Shown: piece by piece, positions 1 through 8,021 of the stretch
Layout: every line of letters begins with the position of its first letter
Numbering within the stretch: the first letter of the stretch is position 1
Assembly (NCBI RefSeq): GCF_009696615.1
Contig: NZ_VULO01000009.1
Location: 1 to 64,000, forward strand
Origin: Scrofimicrobium canadense
Lineage (GTDB): Bacteria; Actinomycetota; Actinomycetes; Actinomycetales; Actinomycetaceae
DNA length: 64,000 nucleotides
Direction of reading: 5' to 3'
Made by a program: the position numbers and the translations under genes
The notes under the pieces: model-generated
The model's input: only the letters and a program-made list of their open reading frames with translations
Told to the model about the DNA's origin: nothing
Database searches by the model: none

Positions 1-226
1 GCGAATGTAAGCCACAACCCCATTCTAACAAGGCCCCTAGTGCCCCAACCCAGACACCCAAACCGCGTAAACAAGCCAAAACCAACAACCCAAAACGCCG
101 TCTCAGGACCCCATGTCAGAAGTCAGGGGAAATTCTCAGAGCTCGCGGCCAGTGGCAGGAATAGCTGTCGCTATTTTCTCGCGATAGGCCAGGCGTGCGT
201 TTCTGTATGAGCGCGAGCCGAATGAC
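1..226. other. left-edge stretch without recognised gene
   Basis: No convincing coding region, RNA gene or strong terminator was seen here. The first 110 bases are C/A-rich on the + strand. The stretch lies downstream of the - strand M23 gene and runs off the window edge. Confidence 0.4.
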
Positions 227-700
227 TCACCACGGTTTGAGGACCATCGTGACACTGAGCATACTAAGCGGGTCTACGTAATGTTTAGGGCCCAATTTGG
301 CTCCCCAGTGCAAAGCTCCTGGCGAATGCCCCTCCAATACCGTGGCGACAATATCACCTTGGCGCACTTCTTGACCTTTAGTCACTACCGGTTCTACGGG
401 TTCAAAAGTTGAGCGCACTCCATCACGATGAAGAATGGAAATGACCTGACGGTTCACCAACATTCCTGCGTAAATTACAGTGCCATCGGCAGGGGCGTGC
501 ACGGTCGAGCCAACTGCCACATCGAGGTCAACTCCTCTATGTCCGCTTCCCCACGGGACTGCTGGCGGATCGAATGCCCTAACGATTGATGGGCGAGGAG
601 TTACCGGCCAATCCCAGGATTCTCGAGGCGCAGGGGCGGCCATTGCTAGTAAAAACGTACTGAAAAGCGCAAATAGTCGAATCATAGTGGCTAGTCTCAT
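227..700 (-). CDS. secreted M23 (LytM-like) peptidase-domain protein
   Basis: A 157-residue protein with an N-terminal hydrophobic signal segment (about residues 5-25) followed by a short M23 domain. The zinc motif HRGVD is visible, and the second motif appears as ALHWG, keeping one His of the usual HxH. M23 proteins cleave peptidoglycan cross-bridges or act as degenerate activators of amidases at the cell surface. The start at 700 was chosen because GGAAGGAAGA lies directly upstream on the - strand; an upstream in-frame ATG at 754 lacks such a site and would bury the signal peptide. It is divergent from rpsB. Family confident, catalytic activity uncertain. Confidence 0.85.
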   Translation of the reverse strand: MRLATMIRLFALFSTFLLAMAAPAPRESWDWPVTPRPSIVRAFDPPAVPWGSGHRGVDLDVAVGSTVHAPADGTVIYAGMLVNRQVISILHRDGVRSTFEPVEPVVTKGQEVRQGDIVATVLEGHSPGALHWGAKLGPKHYVDPLSMLSVTMVLKPW

Positions 701-738
701 TCTTCCTTCCCTATGGATCAACCCAACTATGTGCGATC

Positions 739-772
739 TGTGGAAAACCACCATCTATGGGGGTGTGGAAAC
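739..772 (-). promoter_or_regulatory. pair of DnaA-box-like nonamers
   Basis: On the - strand TTTTCCACA (739-747) fits the DnaA box consensus TTWTNCACA, and GTTTCCACA (764-772) differs from it at one base. They are in the same orientation, 25 bp apart, in the gap between the M23 gene and rpsB. Binding is inference; the motif is short enough to occur by chance. Confidence 0.3.
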
Positions 773-843
773 CTCAGGGCAGACTTTCTAAGTCTGCAAA
801 GGGCCCCTCTCTTTTTACTAGGACTGGCCTCACATCGATCTGA

Positions 844-1030
844 TTGGGTTTGCGGCGCCGGGCCAACTAAGATGTTGGGAGCACTCGTGTATGCGAGTGA
901 CTTCGCGCATCACGTAAACGTGCTGAGGCAGCAGTCCAAAAGGTGCTTCAGGCAGTGATGCCAGGGTCGCAGCGAAAGCTGAGGCAGTAACTGAAAACCG
1001 GGCGTAAGCCCCTGAACGAAAAGGACGAAC
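844..1030 (+). promoter_or_regulatory. rpsB promoter and structured leader
   Basis: A candidate promoter is TTGGGT (844-849), 18-bp spacer, TAAGAT (868-873), giving a transcript start near 880. The leader then holds four short perfect hairpins in series: CACTCG/CGAGTG (882-899), CACG-TAAA-CGTG (911-922), CAGC-GAAA-GCTG (970-981) and a GGGC-GTAA-GCCC stem near 1000-1011. The last two have GNRA tetraloops. The ribosome-binding site is AAGGACG just before the ATG. Leaders of ribosomal protein operons often mediate autoregulation by the encoded protein; here that is inference. The 330-bp gap 701-1030 otherwise holds only the DnaA-like boxes and the M23 upstream region. Confidence 0.5.
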
Positions 1031-1978
1031 ATGGCTGTTGTAACCATGCGTCAACTCCTCGAAAGTGGAGTCCACTTCGGTCACCAGACTCGTCGCTGGA
1101 ACCCGAAGATGAAGCCGTACATCCTTACCGATCGTAACGGCATTTACATTATTGACTTGCAACAAACTCTTACCGATATTGACACGGCTTATGACTTTGT
1201 GAAGAACACTGTTGCCCGTGGGGGATCAGTTCTCTTTGTTGGCACCAAGAAACAGGCTCAGGAAGCGGTAGCACTGCACGCCAAGCGTGTTGGTATGCCA
1301 TATGTAACTCAGCGTTGGCTGGGCGGTATGCTCACCAACTTCGATACTGTTGCCAAACGTATCGGCCGACTCAAAGAACTAGAGCAGATTGACTTTGATG
1401 ATGTGGCATCATCAGGCCACACGAAGAAAGAACTACTGCTCATGCGCCGTGAGAAGGACAAGCTAGAGAAGACTCTTGGCGGTATTCGCGACATGGCTCG
1501 CACGCCTGCAGCGGTGTGGGTAGTTGACACCAACAAGGAACATCTAGCAGTGACAGAAGCTCGTAAGCTGGGAATCCCCGTCATTGCGATTTTGGACACC
1601 AACTGTGATCCTGAAGAGGTAACCTACGGTATTCCTGGAAACGATGATGCTATTCGCGCAGTGGGGCTCCTCACTCGCGTGATCGCTGATGCCTGTGCCG
1701 AAGGGCTCCTGGCTCGTAACGCTCCCAAGAAGGACGCAGCTGCAGCTGACGTAGAGCCATTGGCTGAGTGGGAAAAAGAGCTTTTGGAAGCTTCTGCAAC
1801 TGAAGCCGTTGTTGCTGAAACCGACGCAGCTGTTGCAGGCGAAACCGGAGACAAGGACGCGGCCGAAGCCGCTGTCCAGGCTGAGGCAGTTGCAACAGCT
1901 GAAGCCGCCAAAGCTGAAGTAGTCGAAGAGGCGGTAGAGGGCGCTGCCGAGGCTACTGAGAGCAAGAAAGAAGACTAA
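1031..1978 (+). CDS. rpsB: 30S ribosomal protein S2
   Basis: Protein S2 of the small ribosomal subunit, 315 residues. The N-terminal signature [20 protein letters not shown], typical of S2, is clear, and the conserved S2 fold covers about residues 1-235. The rest is a low-complexity tail rich in Ala, Glu and Val, as seen in several actinobacterial S2 proteins, making this copy longer than the 230-260 residues usual elsewhere. It is followed after 2 bp by tsf, the classical rpsB-tsf pair, so the two are cotranscribed. A multi-hairpin leader precedes it. Confidence 0.97.
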   Translation: MAVVTMRQLLESGVHFGHQTRRWNPKMKPYILTDRNGIYIIDLQQTLTDIDTAYDFVKNTVARGGSVLFVGTKKQAQEAVALHAKRVGMPYVTQRWLGGMLTNFDTVAKRIGRLKELEQIDFDDVASSGHTKKELLLMRREKDKLEKTLGGIRDMARTPAAVWVVDTNKEHLAVTEARKLGIPVIAILDTNCDPEEVTYGIPGNDDAIRAVGLLTRVIADACAEGLLARNAPKKDAAAADVEPLAEWEKELLEASATEAVVAETDAAVAGETGDKDAAEAAVQAEAVATAEAAKAEVVEEAVEGAAEATESKKED

Positions 1979-1980
1979 GA

Positions 1981-2814
1981 ATGGCAAACTTTACTGCTGC
2001 AGACGTCAAGGCTTTGCGCGAAGAAACAGGCGCAGGCATGATGGACGTCAAGAATGCGCTTGTTGAGGCTGATGGAGACAAAGATAAGGCACTTGAGATT
2101 ATTCGTCTCAAAGGTTTGAAGTCTTTGTCGAAGCGTGAAGGTCGCGAGGCGACTGCGGGACTTATCGTTGCTGAAGTTTCAGAAGACGGTAAGAACGGCG
2201 TCATGATTGAGGTCAACTCAGAAACTGACTTCGTTTCTAAGTCCCAGAAGTTCATTGATTTCGCCAACGAAGTACTGGCAGCTGCTGTCGCGGCTGATGC
2301 TCAGGATGTGGAAGCTGTTTTGGCAGCTCCTGCAGGAGACGGTACGGTTCAGGACCTCGTGGACAACATGGGCGCTGTGATTGGCGAAAAGATTGGTGTT
2401 CGCCGCATCGCCCGGGTCAGTGGTGACAACGTCGGTTTGTATCTGCACCGTACAAATCCTGATCTTCCTCCTCAGCTTGGTGTCTTCGTTGTTACCGACG
2501 AAAACGCGAAGGATGTTGCACGCGACATCGCTATGCACATTGCGATGTACCGGCCAGGTTGGCTTGATCGCGATTCGGTTCCTGCTGAAGTCGCTGATAA
2601 AGAACGGGACACTCTTACTAAACTCACCTTGCAAGACGGCAAGCCTGAGGCCATCGTTCCCAAGATTGTGGAGGGCCGCATGAATGCTTTCTACAAGGAG
2701 AATTGCCTGGTAGATCAGGATTTTGCTAAGGATCCTTCTTTGACCGTCGGCAAAGTACTTGCTGGTAAAAATGGCAAAGTAACCGAGTTTGTGCGCTACC
2801 AAGTCGGCGCTTAA
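1981..2814 (+). CDS. tsf: elongation factor Ts
   Basis: EF-Ts, the nucleotide-exchange factor that regenerates EF-Tu-GTP, 277 residues, normal length. The N-terminal UBA-like domain contains VKALREETGAGMMDVKNAL, the standard signature, and the second signature IEVNSETDFVSKS follows near residue 75. It begins 2 bp after rpsB and shares its transcript. Downstream is a strong GC-rich hairpin that separates it from pyrH. Confidence 0.97.
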   Translation: MANFTAADVKALREETGAGMMDVKNALVEADGDKDKALEIIRLKGLKSLSKREGREATAGLIVAEVSEDGKNGVMIEVNSETDFVSKSQKFIDFANEVLAAAVAADAQDVEAVLAAPAGDGTVQDLVDNMGAVIGEKIGVRRIARVSGDNVGLYLHRTNPDLPPQLGVFVVTDENAKDVARDIAMHIAMYRPGWLDRDSVPAEVADKERDTLTKLTLQDGKPEAIVPKIVEGRMNAFYKENCLVDQDFAKDPSLTVGKVLAGKNGKVTEFVRYQVGA

Positions 2815-2826
2815 CTAGACTTGATT

Positions 2827-2869
2827 GTGGCCCCGCTGATAGGCGGGGCCACAACTACAATCGGCCCCG
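2827..2869 (+). terminator. tsf-pyrH hairpin with overlapping alternative stem
   Basis: GTGGCCCCGC (2827-2836) and GCGGGGCCAC (2843-2852) form a perfect 10-bp stem with loop TGATAG, but no T-run follows. The 3' arm can alternatively pair with a third segment: CGGGGCC (2844-2850) with GGCCCCG (2863-2869). The two stems exclude one another. This could be a plain terminator or an attenuator upstream of pyrH, whose ribosome-binding site AGGAGA starts about 10 nt later. The structures are seen in the sequence; the regulatory role is inference. Confidence 0.7.
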
Positions 2870-2887
2870 TCAATAACAGGAGACAAT

Positions 2888-3595
2888 GTGAGCCCACGTC
2901 GAGTGCTACTGAAACTGTCCGGTGAAGTTTTTGGTGGAGGCAGAGTAGGTCTTGATCCCAAGGTAGTTGCCGGGGTTGCTGGACAAATTGGCGAAGCCGT
3001 CGAATCGGGAGTGCAAGTTGCGGTTGTCGTGGGGGGTGGCAATTTCTTCCGTGGAGCAGAGCTATCACAACACGGTTTGGACCGTGCTCGCGCTGACTAC
3101 ATGGGAATGCTGGGGACGGTGATGAATGCGCTTGCACTCCAGGATTTCCTGGAGCAATCAGGTGTGTCAACCCGAGTGCAAACAGCTATTACTATGCAAC
3201 AGGTAGCCGAACCATATATTCCATTGCGTGCAATCCGCCACATGGAACGGGGTCGCGTCGTAGTTTTCGGCGCTGGCTCCGGTATGCCGTTCTTCTCGAC
3301 GGACACAGTATCAGCGCAGCGGGCGCTGGAAACGCACTGCGATGAACTTCTTGTGGCTAAGAATGGCGTTGATGGCGTATATACAGCGGATCCAGCAGTT
3401 GATCCCCATGCGCAATTGCTCAGTACCCTCACCTATGCCGATGCGCTCCAGAGAGGACTAAAGGTGATGGATGCTACCGCGTTTGCCTTGTGTCAAGAGA
3501 ATGACTTAGGAACGCGAGTGTTTGGAATGACTGAGCCTGGTAACGTAACAAGAGCCCTGCGTGGCGAGACCATCGGAACATTAGTAACAAACTGA
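2888..3595 (+). CDS. pyrH: UMP kinase
   Basis: Uridylate kinase, phosphorylating UMP to UDP in pyrimidine nucleotide synthesis; a homohexameric enzyme of the amino-acid kinase fold. 235 residues, usual length. Visible signatures are [11 protein letters not shown] at the N-terminus, [11 protein letters not shown], and [12 protein letters not shown] near residue 160. The start is GTG at 2888 with AGGAGA 5-10 nt upstream; the ATG at 2886 is in another frame. It lies between tsf and frr, the standard bacterial order. Confidence 0.96.
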   Translation: MSPRRVLLKLSGEVFGGGRVGLDPKVVAGVAGQIGEAVESGVQVAVVVGGGNFFRGAELSQHGLDRARADYMGMLGTVMNALALQDFLEQSGVSTRVQTAITMQQVAEPYIPLRAIRHMERGRVVVFGAGSGMPFFSTDTVSAQRALETHCDELLVAKNGVDGVYTADPAVDPHAQLLSTLTYADALQRGLKVMDATAFALCQENDLGTRVFGMTEPGNVTRALRGETIGTLVTN

Positions 3596-3627
3596 CCGCG
3601 TCAGGGGAATACTGGGAAGAGGATTTA

Positions 3628-4188
3628 ATGGATATTGATGAGATTCTCCTCGAAGCTGAGGAGAAAATGGAGAAGGCTGTTGAAGCAACACGCCACGATT
3701 TCGGTAACATTCGTACGGGGCGGGCGAATCCTGGAATGTTTACGGAACTATTGGTGGACTACTATGGTGCCCCTACTCCTATGCAGCAGCTAGCCTCGGT
3801 GAATATTCCCGAAGCGCGGACAGTCCTCATTACCCCGTTTGACCGAAGTGCGGTCGCCGAGATCATCCAAGCCATCAAGGACGCCGATCTCGGTGTGAAT
3901 CCGAATGACGATGGAAAAGTGATCCGCGTAGTGCTCCCAGCCCTCACCGAAGAACGACGTAAAGACTATGTCAAGCAGGCGAAGTCCCGGGCAGAAGATG
4001 GTCGGATCTCCGTTCGAGGGGCTCGGCGCAGTGCAAAAGATGCTTTGGACAAATTGAAGAAAGATGGGGATGCGGGAGAGGACGAGGTCGCTCGCGCCGA
4101 AAAGGCTCTCGATGTTCTCACGAAAGACCACGTAGAACAAATTGATCGTGTCTTGGAAGCGAAAGAGGCAGATCTTTTGGCTGTGTAA
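3628..4188 (+). CDS. frr: ribosome recycling factor
   Basis: RRF, which with EF-G splits post-termination ribosomes. 186 residues, the normal size. The conserved core segment FGNIRTGRANPGMF is at residues 28-41, and the C-terminal charged helix with DxxVKQAKS-type residues is intact. It starts 32 bp after pyrH with GGAAGAGG as ribosome-binding site and precedes cdsA, as in most bacteria. Confidence 0.97.
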   Translation: MDIDEILLEAEEKMEKAVEATRHDFGNIRTGRANPGMFTELLVDYYGAPTPMQQLASVNIPEARTVLITPFDRSAVAEIIQAIKDADLGVNPNDDGKVIRVVLPALTEERRKDYVKQAKSRAEDGRISVRGARRSAKDALDKLKKDGDAGEDEVARAEKALDVLTKDHVEQIDRVLEAKEADLLAV

Positions 4189-4214
4189 CAGTCTCGGATC
4201 AAAGGAATGCTCTA

Positions 4215-5093
4215 TTGCAGGCACGTGATATTTGGATAGCCCCTCCAACGCATAATTCCACGCCTTTACCTTCGTCAGGGCGTGCAGGGCGAAACCTCCC
4301 AGCAGCGATCACGTCGGCGCTGGTTCTTGTAGGGGCACTAGGTGCAACTCTATTTTTTTCGCGCCCTATATTCCTTGTTCTCGTTACGGCACTGGTATTG
4401 GCTGCTATATGGGAAGTCGCGGGAGCCCTTGCCCGTAATGACATCATTGTTTCTTTGCCGCCGCTGTACGTTGGGGCTATTGCAATGATGGCTACGGGTG
4501 CCACCATTGGCGCTTTCTGGGTGATGGCTTCCCTCTATTTTACTTTTGTTGCCGCCGTTCTGTGGAGGCTTGGCTCCACGTCGTTGCCGTCGCGTCCGGT
4601 CTACGACATCATGGCCACATCCTTTTTGGCCCTCTATGTCCCCTTTTCAGCATCATTCTTGGCGATGATTTCTGCGCATTCGGAACAGCCATGGACGCTG
4701 GTTTTCTTTGTTGTGATAGTGGCCTGCAACGATTTGGGTGGGTGGGCTGCGGGTGTCCTCTTCGGCAAACACCCCATGGCCCCAAAGCTTTCACCAAAAA
4801 AATCGTGGGAGGGCTTTGTCGGATCGGTATTCCTTACATGTGGGGCTGCGGTGGGTGCCACCTTTGTCATCGGGATACCGTGGTGGTGGTGTTTTGTCTT
4901 GGGATTGGGAGCCGCGATTATCGGCACATTAGGGGATTTAACCGAGTCGCTGGTGAAGCGTCAGGTGGGACTCAAAGATATGTCCAACATGGTTCCAGGT
5001 CACGGCGGTCTCATGGATAGGTTTGATTCTATGCTGTTCTGCGCGCCAGCTTTCTTTTTCTTTTATGCGATAGCTTTGGGGTGGGCACTGTGA
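4215..5093 (+). CDS. cdsA: phosphatidate cytidylyltransferase
   Basis: CDP-diacylglycerol synthase, making the activated lipid precursor of all phospholipids from phosphatidate and CTP. An integral membrane protein of 292 residues with about eight hydrophobic segments. Family signatures SPKKSWEGFVGS and, near the C-terminus, the block beginning KRQVGLKDM and ending HGGLMDRFDSM are intact. The start appears to be TTG at 4215, eight bases after AAAGGA; no ATG or GTG in a better place was seen. It overlaps rlmN at its 3' end, so the two are translationally coupled. Confidence 0.94.
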   Translation: MQARDIWIAPPTHNSTPLPSSGRAGRNLPAAITSALVLVGALGATLFFSRPIFLVLVTALVLAAIWEVAGALARNDIIVSLPPLYVGAIAMMATGATIGAFWVMASLYFTFVAAVLWRLGSTSLPSRPVYDIMATSFLALYVPFSASFLAMISAHSEQPWTLVFFVVIVACNDLGGWAAGVLFGKHPMAPKLSPKKSWEGFVGSVFLTCGAAVGATFVIGIPWWWCFVLGLGAAIIGTLGDLTESLVKRQVGLKDMSNMVPGHGGLMDRFDSMLFCAPAFFFFYAIALGWAL

Positions 5094-6322
5094 GTTCGCC
5101 TGCTACCCGCGAAGTTCGTCCCACTGACCAGCCTCCTGAAGGTGCAACCGATCCTGGTGCCCGTCCCGTCCTCAGCTTTGCTGCCAAGCGACGAGGGAAA
5201 CCTCCGGTTCATTTTGCTGACCTCGCTACTTCTGAGCGTCGAGATCTCCTTACATCCCTGGGTGTTCCTGCCTTTAGATCTGACCAGCTGGCGCGTCACT
5301 ACTTTATGCATGACACAGCAGATACCACGGTAATGAGTGATCTTCCGAAGAACTTGCATTCGACAGTTTCTGAGAAGGTCTTGCCGTCTTTAGTGACACC
5401 AGTACTACGACAAACCGCTGACGGCGGAACCACTTTGAAAGACTTATGGCGTCTCTACGACGGCGCGCAGGTGGAAAGCGTGTTGATGCGCTACCCGCAG
5501 CGTACAACCCTATGTATCTCCAGCCAGGCCGGATGCGGAATGGCATGTCCATTCTGCGCTACCGGACAAATGGGACTAACACGCAATCTTTCGGCCGCGG
5601 AAATCCTCGAACAGGTTCGCTTAGCACGCAAAGCCTGCACTAATGGTGATTTAGCTGGTGGTCCAACAAGACTGTCCAATGTAGTATTCATGGGCATGGG
5701 GGAGCCGCTGGCTAACTGGAAGGCGCTAAAACAGACCCTCTATACCCTTGTATCAGAGCCTCCTGAAGGATTTGGCATGTCAGCACGAGGCATCACTGTT
5801 TCCACCGTGGGATTAGTTCCTGGGATCGGAAAATTGGCGGACCTTGGACTACCTGTCACATTGGCAGTGTCACTTCACGCCCCCGATGACGGACTACGTG
5901 ATGAACTTATCCCCATCAACTCTCGATGGAAAGTGGGAGAGCTACTTGATGCTGCTCGCAGTTATTTCGTTCACACTGGTAGACGAGTTTCTATTGAATA
6001 TGCTCTCATAAAAGATATGAATGATCAGCCGTGGCGGGCACAACTCTTAGCTGATGAGCTCAATGCCCGCGGAAAAGGGTGGGCACACGTCAACCCTATT
6101 CCGTTAAATCCAACGCCAGGGACTATTTGGACCGCCTCGACGAAATCTGCTCAGAACCTCTTTATTCAAACTTTGCGTGACAGCGGAATCCGAACAACCC
6201 TGCGTGATACTAGGGGTGCGGACATTGATGGTGCCTGCGGTCAGTTGGCCACGGCGTGGGAGGAGCGGAAAGTGAAGCTCAAGTCCAGTAGCATCGTGGA
6301 CGGAGAGGAAGTGCAGGAATGA
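5090..6322 (+). CDS. rlmN: dual-specificity 23S rRNA/tRNA adenine-C2 methyltransferase
   Basis: Radical-SAM methylase modifying A2503 of 23S rRNA and A37 of some tRNAs. 410 residues from the GTG at 5090, which overlaps the cdsA stop as GTGA; another in-frame GTG at 5081 would add three residues. The radical-SAM cluster motif CGMACPFC is at about residues 149-156, and the conserved C-terminal Cys needed for the protein-methyl intermediate is in DIDGACGQL. The N-terminus carries a roughly 40-residue variable extension. The 3' end overlaps the next gene by ATGA. Confidence 0.95.
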   Translation: MSSPATREVRPTDQPPEGATDPGARPVLSFAAKRRGKPPVHFADLATSERRDLLTSLGVPAFRSDQLARHYFMHDTADTTVMSDLPKNLHSTVSEKVLPSLVTPVLRQTADGGTTLKDLWRLYDGAQVESVLMRYPQRTTLCISSQAGCGMACPFCATGQMGLTRNLSAAEILEQVRLARKACTNGDLAGGPTRLSNVVFMGMGEPLANWKALKQTLYTLVSEPPEGFGMSARGITVSTVGLVPGIGKLADLGLPVTLAVSLHAPDDGLRDELIPINSRWKVGELLDAARSYFVHTGRRVSIEYALIKDMNDQPWRAQLLADELNARGKGWAHVNPIPLNPTPGTIWTASTKSAQNLFIQTLRDSGIRTTLRDTRGADIDGACGQLATAWEERKVKLKSSSIVDGEEVQE

Positions 6323-6870
6323 GCGAGACATTTCGCAAGGCCGGTTTGATGAGACGCGGCTATGACCCGCAGGCGGTGGACGCATTCTTCAATCGTGCCC
6401 GCTCAGCATATGAGGGCGGTGTGCCTGCAGAAGAGTTCTCCTACGTTCAGGTCCAACGTGCCAGTTTTCCGTTGAAGAGACGAGGCTACGATACTCGAGA
6501 GGTGGACGCCGCATTAGGCCGATTAGAGGCGGCTTTTCTGCAACGAGATCGCATGGATTTTATTGCGGTGAACGGTGAGGCCGAATGGTTTGCCCGCGCC
6601 TCTCAAAGGGCTACTGATCTTTACCCCCGACTTTTGCGCCCTCGCGGAGAGCGTTTTTCTCACCCCGAAAAAGGTAAAGGGTATCGAGCAGAAGAAGTCG
6701 ATGACCTCCTCGATAGGCTAACCAGATACTTTGACCAACAAGAAGAACTGAAGGCAGCTGAGCTTCGCACCGCGCTCTTTTCCACCGCGAAAAGAGAGAA
6801 AGCCTATGACGAGGCGCAAGTGGACGCGTATTTGGGTACAGCAACAACGGTCCTCATGTCAGTTCAGTAG
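6319..6870 (+). CDS. DivIVA-like repeat protein
   Basis: A 183-residue soluble, charged protein built of four copies of a motif close to RRGYDxxxVDAxL. Copies lie at about residues 5-30 (RRGYDPQAVDAFF), 48-73 (RRGYDTREVDAAL), 112-137 (GKGYRAEEVDDLL) and 153-178 (EKAYDEAQVDAYL). This motif is the N-terminal crossover segment of DivIVA/Wag31 proteins, where it contacts the membrane ahead of a coiled coil; here no long coiled coil follows. It overlaps rlmN by ATGA and sits 5 bp before dxr, so it belongs to the operon. A role in polar growth or septum biology is inference. Confidence 0.75.
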   Translation: MSETFRKAGLMRRGYDPQAVDAFFNRARSAYEGGVPAEEFSYVQVQRASFPLKRRGYDTREVDAALGRLEAAFLQRDRMDFIAVNGEAEWFARASQRATDLYPRLLRPRGERFSHPEKGKGYRAEEVDDLLDRLTRYFDQQEELKAAELRTALFSTAKREKAYDEAQVDAYLGTATTVLMSVQ

Positions 6871-6875
6871 CCGCC

Positions 6876-8021
6876 ATGACGACGCAGGTCATTATTCTTG
6901 GTTCCACCGGTTCAATAGGAACACAGGCTCTCGATGTGATTCGAGCGCACCCGGATCTTTTTGACGTCGTCGGCTTAGCTGCGGGAGGCGGACAAGAAGA
7001 ACTCTTCCTTCAACAGATTCGGGAGTTCTCTCCCCGAATGGTCGCGACATCCCGGCCCATTCAGAACCTTCCTTCAGGGCAGAGCGCAGTCGAAGAACTG
7101 GCCGGTAGTTTTCCAGATGCTACTGTCCTCAATGCTGTCGCCGGTGGTGTGGGCTTGGTGTCAACACTTCGAGCCCTTGAAGCCGGTGCGACGGTAGCTC
7201 TTGCGAATAAAGAGTCCCTAGTTGTGGGAGGACGCCTCGTTAAAGATGCGATGCAGCGTCCCGGTCAGGTGATTCCCGTTGATTCGGAGCACTCTGCGAT
7301 TGCGCAAGCACTTCTTGCAGGTACTCACGAAAAAGGAATGGTCTCTCCCGTCGTTACTGGGAAGTCAGACCTGCGCGAAATTGTACTGACCGCTTCTGGT
7401 GGCCCCTTTCGAGGTAAGAAGACGTCAGAGCTTCGCGATGTTACTGCTAAGCAGGCGCTTGCTCATCCGACATGGAATATGGGCCCGGTCGTAACCATCA
7501 ATAGCTCAACATTGATGAATAAAGGGCTAGAACTTATCGAAGCAGCACTTCTTTTTGATGTTGCGCCGGACTCTATTACTCCGGTCATTCATCCACAATC
7601 GGTTGTCCACTCTATGGTGACGTGGAACGATGGGTCAACAATCGCGCAGGCCTCCTATCCAGATATGAAGGTACCCATTGCCTTGGGGTTGCAATGGCCC
7701 ACCCATATTCCACATGTCGGTGCTCCACTGCGCTGGCGTGAAGCGCAGAACTGGGAGTTCGAACCTGTAGATCACGAAGTTTTCCCTGCACTGCGCCTTG
7801 CTGCCGAAGCACTCAAGTCTTCTGCCACCCATCCTTCGGTGATGAATGCGGCTAATGAAGTCTGTGTTGACGCATTTTTGCACGGACGTCTGGGATGGCT
7901 TCAGATGATGGATGTTGTCAGTCGTGTGTTATCAGAGCACGTGGGAATCGAGAATCCAGATGTGGATGCGGTTCTCGATGCTCAAGAATGGGCTGCGGCT
8001 CGTGCGGGAGAACTACTGTGA
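6876..8021 (+). CDS. dxr: 1-deoxy-D-xylulose-5-phosphate reductoisomerase
   Basis: Second enzyme of the MEP isoprenoid pathway, converting DXP to MEP with NADPH. 381 residues, usual length. The dinucleotide-binding motif LGSTGSIGTQ opens the protein; substrate/metal motifs ALANKESLVVGG, PVDSEHSAIAQAL, TASGGPFRG and SSTLMNKGLELIEA follow in order. The stop TGA overlaps the ATG of the membrane protease gene (TGATG). It shares the operon with ispG, another MEP-pathway gene, two genes downstream. Confidence 0.97.
   Translation: MTTQVIILGSTGSIGTQALDVIRAHPDLFDVVGLAAGGGQEELFLQQIREFSPRMVATSRPIQNLPSGQSAVEELAGSFPDATVLNAVAGGVGLVSTLRALEAGATVALANKESLVVGGRLVKDAMQRPGQVIPVDSEHSAIAQALLAGTHEKGMVSPVVTGKSDLREIVLTASGGPFRGKKTSELRDVTAKQALAHPTWNMGPVVTINSSTLMNKGLELIEAALLFDVAPDSITPVIHPQSVVHSMVTWNDGSTIAQASYPDMKVPIALGLQWPTHIPHVGAPLRWREAQNWEFEPVDHEVFPALRLAAEALKSSATHPSVMNAANEVCVDAFLHGRLGWLQMMDVVSRVLSEHVGIENPDVDAVLDAQEWAAARAGELL

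Noticed and set aside
1544-1987. 147-codon antisense frame over rpsB, and similar long antisense frames over tsf, atpD and glgB
   Set aside because: Shadows of well-identified genes; codon pattern is explained by the sense strand.
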